From assembly GCA_014208095.1 (NCBI GenBank), contig JACHMT010000002.1, positions 496,001 to 560,000 on the forward strand: 64,000 bases of DNA, in the 5' to 3' direction. Below the pieces are notes generated by a model. The model was not told where the DNA came from and made no database searches. It saw nothing but the letters and a program-made list of their open reading frames with translations. Source of the stretch: Actinospineispora eucalypti (GTDB lineage: Bacteria > Actinomycetota > Actinomycetes > Mycobacteriales > Pseudonocardiaceae). Position numbers and translations under genes: made by a program. Shown here piece after piece: positions 24,489-32,544 of the stretch. The first letter of the stretch is position 1; every line of letters starts with the position of its first letter.

Positions 24489-25787
24489 TCAGGGGGCGCG
24501 CCGCCGAGTGGCCGAGGCGACCACCAGCATGGACAGCCCGCCGGCCAGGATGGACAGCACGCCGCCGCCGTACCACGCCAGGTCGTAGCTGCCCAGCCGG
24601 TCCCGGACCACACCGGCCACGAACGCGGCCAGGGCCGCACCGACCTGGTGCGAGGCGAAGACCCAGCCGAACACCACCGGCGCCACGTCACCGAAGATCA
24701 TCCGGCACAGCGCCAGGGTCGGGGGCACGGTGGCCACCCAGTCCAGCCCGTAGAAGATCACGAAGGCCAGCATGTTGGGCTTGAGCTCGGGGCCGAACAG
24801 CGGCGGCAGCATCAGCAGGGAGACCCCGCGCAGCACGTAGTAGACCAGCAGCAGGTAGCGGGAGTCGAAGCGGTCGGTGAGCCAGCCCGAGGCCACCGTT
24901 CCGACGATGTCGAAGATGCCCACCACGGCGAGCAGGCCGGCCGCCACCGTGTGCGGCATTCCGTGGTCGTGGGCCGCCGGCACGAAGTGCGGCTGGATCA
25001 ACCCGGCCGTGGTCGCCCCACAGATCATGAAGCCGCCGGCCAGGAACCAGAACGAGCGCACCCGGGCCGCGTCCCGCAGCGCGCGCAGGGCCAGCCGGGC
25101 CGCCCCCCGGCGGACCACCGCGGGCTCGTCGGCCTCGGTGCCGCCGTAAGGGGCGGCACCGACGTCGCTGGGGCGGTCCCGGAGCAGCCAGGCGACCAGC
25201 GGCACCACCGCCAGCGCCGCCCCGGCAACGCCCAGTGCGGCCGCCCGCCAGCCGTACTGCCCGGAAACCACGGCGACCAGCGGGAGGAACACCAGCTGGC
25301 CGGCCGCGCCACCGGCGGTGAGCACCCCGGAAACCAGGCCCCGGCGGGCCACGAACCACCGGCCGGTCACCGTGGCGACCAGAGACATGGCCATCGAGCC
25401 GGTGCCCAGCCCGACCAGCAGGCCCCAGCAGAACACCAGCTGCCAGGAGGCGGTCATGAACACGGTCAGCCCGCTGCCGGCGGCCACCACGGTGAGCGCG
25501 ACGACCACCACTCGCCGCACCCCGAACCGCTCCATCAGCGCCGCCGCGAACGGCGAGGTGAGGCCGTACAGCGCCATGTTCACCGCGACCGCCGAGGAGA
25601 TCGTGCCGACCGACCAGCCGAACTCGGCGTGCAGCGGGTCGATGAGCAGGCCGGGCACCGCACGGAACGCGGCCGCGCCGACCAGTGCGAGGAAGGTGAC
25701 GACAGCGACCCACCAGGCCGGGTGTATGCGACGGGCCGGGCGGGATGGTTCGGGCACGGGGGAGCGGGCGACGTCGAGTTCGGTCAC
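24489..25787 (-). CDS. MFS transporter
   Basis: The 432-residue membrane protein has about 12 hydrophobic segments in two halves. MFS loop motifs include SPFAAALMERFGVRRVVV between TM2 and TM3 and SGWLTDRFDSRYLLL in the second half. It resembles oxalate/formate-antiporter-like or monocarboxylate MFS proteins; the substrate is unknown. GTG 25787 is chosen because it precedes the polar N-terminus just before TM1; there is an earlier in-frame possibility with no support. Its upstream region is shared with the divergent GlxA-type regulator and holds a palindrome at 25811-25829. merR follows downstream. Confidence 0.87.
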   Translation of the reverse strand: MTELDVARSPVPEPSRPARRIHPAWWVAVVTFLALVGAAAFRAVPGLLIDPLHAEFGWSVGTISSAVAVNMALYGLTSPFAAALMERFGVRRVVVVALTVVAAGSGLTVFMTASWQLVFCWGLLVGLGTGSMAMSLVATVTGRWFVARRGLVSGVLTAGGAAGQLVFLPLVAVVSGQYGWRAAALGVAGAALAVVPLVAWLLRDRPSDVGAAPYGGTEADEPAVVRRGAARLALRALRDAARVRSFWFLAGGFMICGATTAGLIQPHFVPAAHDHGMPHTVAAGLLAVVGIFDIVGTVASGWLTDRFDSRYLLLVYYVLRGVSLLMLPPLFGPELKPNMLAFVIFYGLDWVATVPPTLALCRMIFGDVAPVVFGWVFASHQVGAALAAFVAGVVRDRLGSYDLAWYGGGVLSILAGGLSMLVVASATRRRAP

Positions 25788-25810
25788 GGCATCCAGCTTG
25801 CGTCCCGGCC

Positions 25811-25829
25811 GGCCACTTCGGTAGTGGCC
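25811..25829. promoter_or_regulatory. Operator between the MFS gene and the GlxA/AraC regulator
   Basis: GGCCACT-tcggt-AGTGGCC has perfect 7-bp arms in the 53-nt gap between two divergent starts. It could bind the downstream MerR or serve the AraC-type protein. Confidence 0.5.
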
Positions 25830-25840
25830 GAAAGGACAAT

Positions 25841-26836
25841 ATGTGCAAGAATTCGGCCATGGCTGTCCCGGAAGCACCCGAACCGCACCGGGTGGCGGTA
25901 CTGGCGCTGCCCAGCGTGGTGTCCTTCGAGCTGGGCCTGCCGCACAAGTTCATCGGCGGTGCCACGGACGCCCAGGGCCGGCGCCTGTACCAGGTGGAGA
26001 CCTGCACGCTGGACGGCCGCCCGGTGCCCACCTCGGCCGGCTACCACGCCGCGCCGGAGCACGACGCGTCCATCCTGTGGCGGGCGGACACCGTGGTGCT
26101 GCCGGGCATCCAGGCCGGCCGCGCGCTGGCGGCGGGGGAGCTGGAACCGGACCTGGCCGCGGCGATCGGCGAGCTGGCCGGGCGGGCCCGGCTGGTGTCC
26201 ATCTGCACCAGCGCGTTCGTGCTGGCCGCCGCCGGGCTGCTGGACGGCCAGCGGGCCACCACGCACTGGCTGCACAGCGGGGCGTTCCGGCGGTTGTTCC
26301 CCCGGGTGGTGTTCGACCCGGACGTGCTGTTCGTGGACAACGGTGACGTCCTCACCTCGGCCGGCAACGCCGCCGGCATCGACCTGTGCCTGCACCTGGT
26401 GCGGCGCGACCACGGCGCCGAGGTGGCGGCCCGGGTGGCCCGGCGCAGCGTGGTGTCCCCGTTCCGCGAGGGCGGCCAGTCCCAGTTCGTGGAGCAGCCG
26501 CTGCCCGAGGTGGCCGAGTCGGGCACCGGCCCGACCCGGGCTTGGGCGCTCGGCCGGCTGGACGAGCCGCTGTCCCTGACCGAGCTGGCCGAACACGCCC
26601 GGATGAGCGTGCGCACGTTCACCCGGCGGTTCCGCGCGGAGACCGGCCAGAGCCCCGCGCAGTGGTTGCTGCGGCAACGGCTGTCCCGGGCGCGGGCCAT
26701 GCTGGAGTCCACCGACCTGCCGGTGGAGCGGGTGGCCACGGCCGCCGGGTTCGGCACCACCGCGTCGATGCGCCAGCATCTGCATGCCGCCATCGGGGTC
26801 GCGCCGCTGGCCTATCGCCGGACCTTCAGAGGCTGA
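25841..26836 (+). CDS. GlxA family transcriptional regulator (DJ-1/PfpI plus AraC domains)
   Basis: The 331-residue protein joins an N-terminal DJ-1/PfpI-like domain (VAVLALPSVVSFELGLP to about residue 180, with the elbow LVSICTSAFVLAAAG) to a C-terminal AraC DNA-binding domain with two helix-turn-helix units (LTELAEHARMSVRTFTRRFR and VERVATAAGFGTTASMRQHL). GlxA-type regulators often control small-molecule metabolism or detoxification. ATG 25841 follows AAAGGA by 5 nt. It is divergent from the MFS gene and ends 1 nt before the convergent esterase gene. Confidence 0.9.
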   Translation: MCKNSAMAVPEAPEPHRVAVLALPSVVSFELGLPHKFIGGATDAQGRRLYQVETCTLDGRPVPTSAGYHAAPEHDASILWRADTVVLPGIQAGRALAAGELEPDLAAAIGELAGRARLVSICTSAFVLAAAGLLDGQRATTHWLHSGAFRRLFPRVVFDPDVLFVDNGDVLTSAGNAAGIDLCLHLVRRDHGAEVAARVARRSVVSPFREGGQSQFVEQPLPEVAESGTGPTRAWALGRLDEPLSLTELAEHARMSVRTFTRRFRAETGQSPAQWLLRQRLSRARAMLESTDLPVERVATAAGFGTTASMRQHLHAAIGVAPLAYRRTFRG

Positions 26837-26837
26837 C

Positions 26838-27758
26838 TCAGGGGAGCAGCTCGGCCACCGCATCCAGCACCTGGGTAACCTGGCGCCCGGCCGCGTCCAC
26901 CACGCCGAAGAAGCCGAAGTACCCGTGGATCAGGCCGGCGGCCGGCAGGTGCGTCACCCGCACACCGGCCTCGGCCAGCCGCCCCGCGTACTCGTCGCCG
27001 TCGTCGCGCAGCGGGTCGAACTCGGCGGTGGTGACCACCGTGGGCGGCAGCCCGGCCAGCTTGGCGTTGAGCAGGTCGACGGCCGGGTCGGCCCGGTGCT
27101 CCTCCGGCAGGTAGAGATCGAAGAACCAGCCCATGTCCCGGCCGGTGAGGAAGTAGCCCTCGCCGTTCTCCCGGACCGAGGGCCGGCTCATCGTGGGGTC
27201 GGTGGCCGGGTAGATGAGCAGCTGGGCGGCCAGCTCCGGGCCGCCGGCGTCCCGCGCCCGCAGTGCCGCCCCGGCGGCCAGGCTGGCGCCCGCGCTGTCC
27301 CCGGCCACCACGTGCGGCCGGCCGGGGAACACGTCGGCGGTCCAGGCCAGTGCGGCCAGGGTGTCCTCGAGTGCCGCCGGGAACGGGTGCTCCGGGGCCA
27401 GCCGGTAGTCCACCGAGACCACGGTGGCACCCAGCCCGTTGGCCACCCGGCGGGTGACCGGGTCGTGCGTGTCCAGGTCCCCGAGCACCCAGCCGCCGCC
27501 GTGCAGGTAGGTGACCACCCGGCCGAGGTCCTCGGTCGGGGTGAAGATCCGGACGGGCAGCGGCCCGCCGGGCCCGGGGATGGTCCGGTCCTCGACCGAG
27601 CCGATCGGCTCCGGGCGGTAGCCTTCGCCGCCGCGCCGGGCCATGGACAGCTGCCGGTAGTGCGCCCGGCTCTCCTGGGCGGTTCCCTTGGCGAGCGGGA
27701 TGGCCCCCGCCGCGATCAGTTGGTCCAGCATGGCGCGGAACTGGGGATCTAGGGGCAC
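26838..27758 (-). CDS. Alpha/beta hydrolase, hormone-sensitive-lipase family
   Basis: The 306-residue cytoplasmic esterase shows the family IV oxyanion-hole motif YLHGGGWVLGD near residue 85, the nucleophile elbow GDSAGASLA near 155, the acid DPLRDDGDEYA near 248 and the catalytic histidine in LIHGYFGF near 278. Such enzymes hydrolyse short- to medium-chain esters. GTG 27758 has no clear Shine-Dalgarno. The gene lies 9 nt downstream of a TetR gene on the same strand, so they are probably co-transcribed. Confidence 0.9.
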   Translation of the reverse strand: MPLDPQFRAMLDQLIAAGAIPLAKGTAQESRAHYRQLSMARRGGEGYRPEPIGSVEDRTIPGPGGPLPVRIFTPTEDLGRVVTYLHGGGWVLGDLDTHDPVTRRVANGLGATVVSVDYRLAPEHPFPAALEDTLAALAWTADVFPGRPHVVAGDSAGASLAAGAALRARDAGGPELAAQLLIYPATDPTMSRPSVRENGEGYFLTGRDMGWFFDLYLPEEHRADPAVDLLNAKLAGLPPTVVTTAEFDPLRDDGDEYAGRLAEAGVRVTHLPAAGLIHGYFGFFGVVDAAGRQVTQVLDAVAELLP

Positions 27759-27767
27759 CCGCTGACG

Positions 27768-28430
27768 CTACCCCGACACCGCCCGGCCCGTCGGCTGGAA
27801 ATCGGGACCTCGACCCTCCGGGGCGCCAACTGCCGCGGTCAGCATGGCGACCAGGTTGGCCACGAACTCGCGGTGTTCCAGCAGGACCGGCAGTTCGTCG
27901 TCGATCCGCCTGGCCCGGTCGGCGAGCGCGGCGGTGAGCATGGTGATCACCAGCGCGACCCGCTCCACCGCGAGGGGCTCGGGCAGCCGGGCGCGCACCG
28001 CCCGCTCCAACAGCTCGAGCTGGGCGGCCAGTGCGGTGCCGACCAGCGGGTCGGGCACCGACCCGGTCCGCGTACCGGCCTGGCCGGCCAGCTGGGCGAT
28101 GATCCGCAGGAAGTCGCGGCCCTCCTCGGTGACCAGCTCCTCCGCCACCGGCTCCACCACGGCGGCCAGCGCCTCGGGCAGCCCGGGTGAGGGACCCAGC
28201 GCGTCCAGGGCCGGCTTGCGCTGCTCCTCCATGGCCCGCACGTGCCGGTCCAGGATCTCCACCAGCAGCCCCTGCCGGGACCCGAAGTGGTACTGCACGG
28301 CGGAGTCGTTGCTCTGACCGGCGGCCCGGACGATGTCCCTGGTCAACGCCCCGTGCACGCCGTCGCGGGCGAGCAGGCGCGCCCCGGCGCGGAGCAGCCG
28401 CTCCCTGGTGCTTGTCCCGTCCCTCGGCAT
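27768..28430 (-). CDS. TetR family transcriptional regulator
   Basis: The 220-residue protein has a TetR DNA-binding domain (TRERLLRAGARLLARDGVHGALTRDIVRAAGQ, then AVQYHFGSRQGLL) and an alpha-helical ligand domain. It is divergent from the P450 gene; the 58-nt gap contains two overlapping palindromes with TAACG half-sites. It probably represses the P450 gene and its own operon with the esterase. Confidence 0.92.
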   Translation of the reverse strand: MPRDGTSTRERLLRAGARLLARDGVHGALTRDIVRAAGQSNDSAVQYHFGSRQGLLVEILDRHVRAMEEQRKPALDALGPSPGLPEALAAVVEPVAEELVTEEGRDFLRIIAQLAGQAGTRTGSVPDPLVGTALAAQLELLERAVRARLPEPLAVERVALVITMLTAALADRARRIDDELPVLLEHREFVANLVAMLTAAVGAPEGRGPDFQPTGRAVSG

Positions 28431-28440
28431 CGGGTAATAC

Positions 28441-28471
28441 TAACGGAGCCCGTTACTAACGCCAGCCGTTA
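28441..28471. promoter_or_regulatory. Tandem TetR operators between tetR and the P450 gene
   Basis: TAACGG-agc-CCGTTA (28441-28455) is followed one base later by TAACG-ccagc-CGTTA (28457-28471). Both are palindromes of the same half-site with slightly different spacers, 16 bp apart, which suggests two dimers bound side by side. Confidence 0.7.
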
Positions 28472-28488
28472 AATCGAGGGGCGGCCCG

Positions 28489-29700
28489 ATGACCTACGAC
28501 CCGTTCGACCCGGAGTTCCAGCGGGATCCCTACCCGGTCTACCGGGCCATGCGGGACCACGACCCGGCACACCGCCACACCGACCCGCCGTTCTGGGCGC
28601 TGACCAGGTTCGACGACGTATGGCAGGCGGTGCGCGACCACGAGACGTTCTCCTCGGCGCGCGGCCTCACGTTCTACCCGGACGAGATCGGCACGCTGGG
28701 CCTGGCGCCGACGATCGTGATGCTCGACCCGCCCCGGCACGGCCAGCTCCGTGCGCTGATCAGCAAGGGGCTCACCGCGCGGCGGGTGGCCGACCTGGAG
28801 GGGTTGATCCGCCGGTTCGCCCGGCACCGGCTGGACCAGATGGCCCGCAAGGCGGCCGACTGCGAGCCGGTGGACCTGCACCGGGACTTCTCCTCGCCGC
28901 TGCCGACCTTCGTGCTGGCCCATCTGCTGGGCGTTCCGGAGGCCGAACGGGCCCGGTTCGACCCGTGGGTGGCCGCCCTGGTCGGGCTGCAGGACAACGG
29001 GTTCCGGTTCGCCGAGGGAGCCGCCGTCGACGCCGTCGCGGAGATGTTCGGCTACTTCTCCGACGTCATCGCCGCCCGGCGCCGGGAACCGGAGGACGAC
29101 CTGATCAGCGCGTTGACCGGCGTCGATGGACTCTCCGACTGGGACATCCTGGGCTTCTGCTTCGTGATGGTCGCCGGCGGGAACGACACCACGGGGAACC
29201 TGGTCTCGCACGGCGTGCAACTGCTGGACGGCGACCATGCGCAGCGCGAGGTACTTTGCGCCCGGCCGGAGCTGATCCCCGGGGCACTGATCGAGTTCCT
29301 CCGCCTGGAGAGCTCGGTGCAGGCGCTGGCCCGCACCACGACCCGCCCGGTCACCCTGCACGGCGAGCGGATCCCTGCGGGGGAGAAGGTGCTGATGGTC
29401 TACGGCGCGGCCAACCGGGACGAGCGGGAGTTCGGTCCCACCGCCGACCGGCTGGACGTCACCCGGGAGATCCGCCGCCAGTTGGCCTTCTCCAGCGGTC
29501 CGCACTTCTGCGTCGGTTCCCACCTGGCCCGGCTGCAGGCCCGCGTGGCGTTCGAGGAGCTGCTCGCCGCCCAGCCGGAGATCGGCGTGGACGCGGCGCG
29601 AGGCGCCCGGCTGCCCTCGCCGTTCACTCGGGGTTGGCGGACGCTGCCGGCGACCGGGGTCCGCCCGGCCCGCACCGCTCGGTCGAGGGCCGGGGCTTAA
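28489..29700 (+). CDS. Cytochrome P450
   Basis: The 403-residue soluble P450 shows the I-helix oxygen-activation motif AGGNDTTGN near residue 230, the K-helix ExxR in EFLRLES near 265, and the heme-binding loop FSSGPHFCVGSHLAR near 330-345 with the cysteine ligand. It would oxidise a small hydrophobic molecule using electrons from a ferredoxin that is not encoded nearby. The start ATG 28489 follows GAGGGGCGGCCCG. Controlled in all likelihood by the divergent TetR through the tandem operator immediately upstream. Confidence 0.94.
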   Translation: MTYDPFDPEFQRDPYPVYRAMRDHDPAHRHTDPPFWALTRFDDVWQAVRDHETFSSARGLTFYPDEIGTLGLAPTIVMLDPPRHGQLRALISKGLTARRVADLEGLIRRFARHRLDQMARKAADCEPVDLHRDFSSPLPTFVLAHLLGVPEAERARFDPWVAALVGLQDNGFRFAEGAAVDAVAEMFGYFSDVIAARRREPEDDLISALTGVDGLSDWDILGFCFVMVAGGNDTTGNLVSHGVQLLDGDHAQREVLCARPELIPGALIEFLRLESSVQALARTTTRPVTLHGERIPAGEKVLMVYGAANRDEREFGPTADRLDVTREIRRQLAFSSGPHFCVGSHLARLQARVAFEELLAAQPEIGVDAARGARLPSPFTRGWRTLPATGVRPARTARSRAGA

Positions 29701-29806
29701 AGAGAGGGCTCGGTGAACAACAATGTTCGCTGGTCAGCGCGATGATTGCACAGTGAAATTACTCGAGCACTCTGCGTGATTCAGCGTAGTTCCTTTGGGG
29801 GAATCC

Positions 29807-29832
29807 GGTTCCGCCAGGTGATCATCGGGTAC
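29807..29832 (+). promoter_or_regulatory. Possible stress-sigma (SigB/SigF-type) promoter
   Basis: GGTTCC (29807-29812), a 14-nt spacer, and GGGTAC (29827-29832) resemble the actinobacterial general-stress sigma consensus of GTTT-like and GGGTA-like boxes. The predicted transcript would start near 29840, about 60 nt before the channel-like gene, whose product is plausible as an osmotic-stress protein. Confidence 0.45.
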
Positions 29833-29900
29833 TCGAATTGCAGTGCACGATCTCCGCACGTCGGACGGCGGCGGACGGGTAGCGGGAGGAGAGAGTAGCG

Positions 29901-30695
29901 ATGCCCCAGTGGCTGCAAGACGGCGTGGCCTCAGTGGTCAAGTTCGTCCCACAACTAGCGCTCTTCCTGGTCATCCTGGTGGTGGGATGGCTGGTCGCGA
30001 AGGTGCTCCGGAAGGTCGTCGACAAGATCCTCGAGCGGGTCGGTTTCGACCGCGCGGTGGAGCGCGGCGGTATCGGACGGGCCATGAGCGGAAGCAAGTA
30101 CGACCCGAGTGACCTCGCGGCGTTGCTCGTCTACTACGCGGTGCTGCTGTTCACGCTGCAGCTGGCGTTCGGCGTGTTCGGGCCGAACGCGGTGTCGGAG
30201 CTGATCACCGGCATCATCGCCTTCCTGCCCAAGCTGTTCATCGCCCTGCTCATCGTGGTGATCGGCGCGGCCATCGCCGGCGCGGTGGCCGACCTGATCC
30301 GCGGCGCCATGGGCGGCCTGAGCAGCGGCCGGGTCATGGCCGTGGTGGCCCAGGTGGCCATCATCGGGCTGGCCGTGATCGCCGCGCTGAACCAGATGGG
30401 CATCGCGGTCACCGTGACCCTGCCGGTGCTGATCACCGTGCTGGCCACGGTCGGCGGCATCGCCATCGTGGGCATCGGCGGCGGTCTGATCGTGCCGATG
30501 CGGCAGCGTTGGGATCGCTGGCTGGTGGCCGCCGAGCAGGAGGCCGCGCGGGCCCGGGCGCACCAGAAGGACCCGGACACCGGCCCGGTGCCGGCCCAGC
30601 AGGCCGCGCCTCCGCCCGCTCCGCCGTCGCAGCGCGCGGAGGAGCCGACCGGGGTCACCAACGAGACGACCAGCCACTCGCCGGCGACCTACTAA
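29901..30695 (+). CDS. Small mechanosensitive-channel-like membrane protein (conserved TM helix family)
   Basis: The 264-residue protein has four or five hydrophobic segments (around residues 17-35, 72-95, 105-130, 145-165 and 170-195) and two copies of the conserved TM-helix pattern LALFLVILVVGWLVAKVLRKVVDKIL and LFIALLIVVIGAAIAGAVADLIRGAM seen in MscS-related proteins. The cytoplasmic beta domain of true MscS is absent; instead there is a Pro/Ala/Gln-rich tail. ATG 29901 follows GGGAGGAGAGAG. A possible SigB-like promoter precedes it. The role is probably envelope or osmotic stress, but that is inference. Confidence 0.8.
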   Translation: MPQWLQDGVASVVKFVPQLALFLVILVVGWLVAKVLRKVVDKILERVGFDRAVERGGIGRAMSGSKYDPSDLAALLVYYAVLLFTLQLAFGVFGPNAVSELITGIIAFLPKLFIALLIVVIGAAIAGAVADLIRGAMGGLSSGRVMAVVAQVAIIGLAVIAALNQMGIAVTVTLPVLITVLATVGGIAIVGIGGGLIVPMRQRWDRWLVAAEQEAARARAHQKDPDTGPVPAQQAAPPPAPPSQRAEEPTGVTNETTSHSPATY

Positions 30696-31888
30696 CCAGA
30701 GAGAGGGACGGGAACCGGCGGCCGGGTGTTGAGCAGCTTGCGGATCGGCCCCAGCGCCGCCCGCACGGGCAACACCCTGGTCGCCGTGTCCCGCACCACC
30801 GGCAACCACCACCCTTCACCGAACACCAGCCGGGCCAGCTGGCGGGAGTTGCGCTGCGCCGCCTCCACGCGGGGGCGCTGCGCCCGCTCGTAGGCCCGCA
30901 ACGCCTCCGGCACCCGCTCGCGGGGTATCCCGCGCAGGTGTCCGGCCAGCATCCACGCCGACTCCATCGCCATGCAGGCGCCGATGCCCGCCGTGGGCAG
31001 GAAGCCGGCGGCGGCGTCGCCGAGCAGCGCCACCCGCCCCACCGACCAGTCCGCCGCCCGGCGGTCCACCAGGTCCCACCGGTAGCCCGCACCGAGGGTG
31101 GTCTCCGCCAGCACCCGCTCCAGGTGCCCGCCGGGCCGGCGCAGCCGGGACCGGATCCAGCCGGTCAGCCGCTCCGGTCCCTGGTCGATCCGCGCGCGGG
31201 GCGCGCAGACGATCACGCCCAGCGCGTCCCGCACCGGGTAGGTGCCGATGAAGAACCCGTCTCCCCACAGCTCTTCGCCGAGATCGGCGAACTCCGGGTC
31301 CGGGTCCAGCCAGTTCACCCAGGAGCTCCAGCCGGTGTCGAACTCCTGTACGCGCTCTTCCGGCAACACCATGGCCCGGGTAGCCGAGTGCATTCCGTCC
31401 GCCGCGACGACCAGGTCGAACTCGACCGCCTCCCCGTGGTCGGCCAGCGCCGCCCGCACGACCGCCCCGTCCTGGTCGATCACGCGGGGCACGATCCGGT
31501 GGCCGACCGGCCCGCCGGCCGCGCCGAGCACGTCCAGCAGTGCGCCTCGGCTCAGACCTCGGTAGTCGCCGAAACGGTCCAGCAGCTCGCCCATCGGGTA
31601 CTCCCGCGCCGGCCGGCCCGCGCGGTCCCGGATCCGGTAGCGGCGCAGCGGAACACTGCGCTCGACGTAGGTGTCGGTGACTCCGAGGTCGGCGAGCACC
31701 GGGTCCACCAGCGGCATCATGGCCAGCATGTAGCCGGTGCCCGCGTCCGGCGCGGAGCGGTCCACCACCACCGGGTGCAAGCCGGCGCGCCGCAGCAGCC
31801 CGGCCAGCGTCCGGCCGGCCACGCCGGCGCCCACCACCAGCACCCGCAACGAGTCGGCGCGTACCGCGTCGAGCTGTTCGGTCAGCAT
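30692..31888 (-). CDS. FAD-dependent monooxygenase (PHBH family)
   Basis: The 398-residue enzyme has the FAD-binding Rossmann motif VLVVGAGVAGRTLAGLL near residue 15, the DG motif VVAADGMHSATR near 165 and the second FAD motif VALLGDAAAGFLPTAGIGA near 285-303, as in aromatic and polyketide hydroxylases. The N-terminal stretch MLTEQLDAVRADS precedes the fold. ATG 31888 is followed by no better start. Directly upstream is a perfect 20-bp palindrome, then a TetR gene in the same direction, so it probably has its own TetR-controlled promoter. Confidence 0.88.
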   Translation of the reverse strand: MLTEQLDAVRADSLRVLVVGAGVAGRTLAGLLRRAGLHPVVVDRSAPDAGTGYMLAMMPLVDPVLADLGVTDTYVERSVPLRRYRIRDRAGRPAREYPMGELLDRFGDYRGLSRGALLDVLGAAGGPVGHRIVPRVIDQDGAVVRAALADHGEAVEFDLVVAADGMHSATRAMVLPEERVQEFDTGWSSWVNWLDPDPEFADLGEELWGDGFFIGTYPVRDALGVIVCAPRARIDQGPERLTGWIRSRLRRPGGHLERVLAETTLGAGYRWDLVDRRAADWSVGRVALLGDAAAGFLPTAGIGACMAMESAWMLAGHLRGIPRERVPEALRAYERAQRPRVEAAQRNSRQLARLVFGEGWWLPVVRDTATRVLPVRAALGPIRKLLNTRPPVPVPLSG

Positions 31889-31908
31889 GTCGGCGAGGGT
31901 AACACGCG

Positions 31909-31928
31909 TGTGGACCACCTGGTCCACA
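31909..31928. promoter_or_regulatory. Perfect TetR-type operator upstream of the FAD monooxygenase
   Basis: TGTGGACCACCTGGTCCACA has perfect 9-bp arms around CC. It fills the 41-nt gap between the tetR stop and the monooxygenase start. The 2-nt centre rules out a terminator hairpin, so it is a protein-binding site. Confidence 0.7.
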
Positions 31929-31929
31929 C

Positions 31930-32544
31930 CTATGTGGCGAGAATTCTCCGGAGGGTCTTGAACTGTGCTTCGGCCAATTCGGCCAGGCTTTCCGGGGGCA
32001 GTTCGTCGAGGTGCCGCACGGCCCATTTGTCCATCGCCCACAGGGCGCCGAGAGTGATCTCCGCCTGCAACGACGCGGGCAGGTCGGTGCGTACCTCGCC
32101 ACACGACCGCCCGGCGGCCAGCAGGGCCTCCAACCACCGGTTGATCCGCGCCACCGCCCGGCGGACGGGGGAGTCATCGCTGGTCGGCAGGTCCGGAAGG
32201 TAGAAGATCCGGCCGATGTCCGCGAACCGGGGGTCCCGTTCGGCCAGTCCCAGCAGGCGGCCGAACAGCTGCTCCACCTCCGGCCAGAAGGCGGCCCCGG
32301 CCAGGCCTTCGGGTTCCGGCACACCCGCCCGGTCGACCAGCGCGCCACCCAGGTCCGCGACCACCGCCTCGAACAGCGCTTCTTTCGAGGCGAAGTAGTA
32401 GTAGAACGAGCTCTTGCTCATTCCGCACGCGCCGATGACGCGATTCAACGAGGCGGCCGCATAACCGAATTCCGCGAACTCGCGAGCGGCGGTGTCCAGC
32501 AACGGCCGGAGGCGCTCGGCGGGCAGCGCGGCGGGTCGGGTCAC
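31930..32544 (-). CDS. TetR family transcriptional regulator
   Basis: The 204-residue protein has a TetR DNA-binding domain (LLDTAAREFAEFGYAAASLNRVIGACGMSKSSFYYYFASKEAL) and a helical effector domain rich in aromatic residues. GTG 32544 overlaps the stop of the DapA-family gene by 4 nt, so it is translationally coupled to that upstream gene, while a perfect palindrome follows its own stop. It probably represses the FAD monooxygenase gene downstream. Confidence 0.9.
   Translation of the reverse strand: MTRPAALPAERLRPLLDTAAREFAEFGYAAASLNRVIGACGMSKSSFYYYFASKEALFEAVVADLGGALVDRAGVPEPEGLAGAAFWPEVEQLFGRLLGLAERDPRFADIGRIFYLPDLPTSDDSPVRRAVARINRWLEALLAAGRSCGEVRTDLPASLQAEITLGALWAMDKWAVRHLDELPPESLAELAEAQFKTLRRILAT

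Noticed and set aside
24243..26579. A 778-residue + strand frame opposite the MerR and MFS genes
   Set aside because: It runs antisense to merR and MFS and out of frame through the GlxA gene. Low-complexity His/Gln/Gly-rich shadow.
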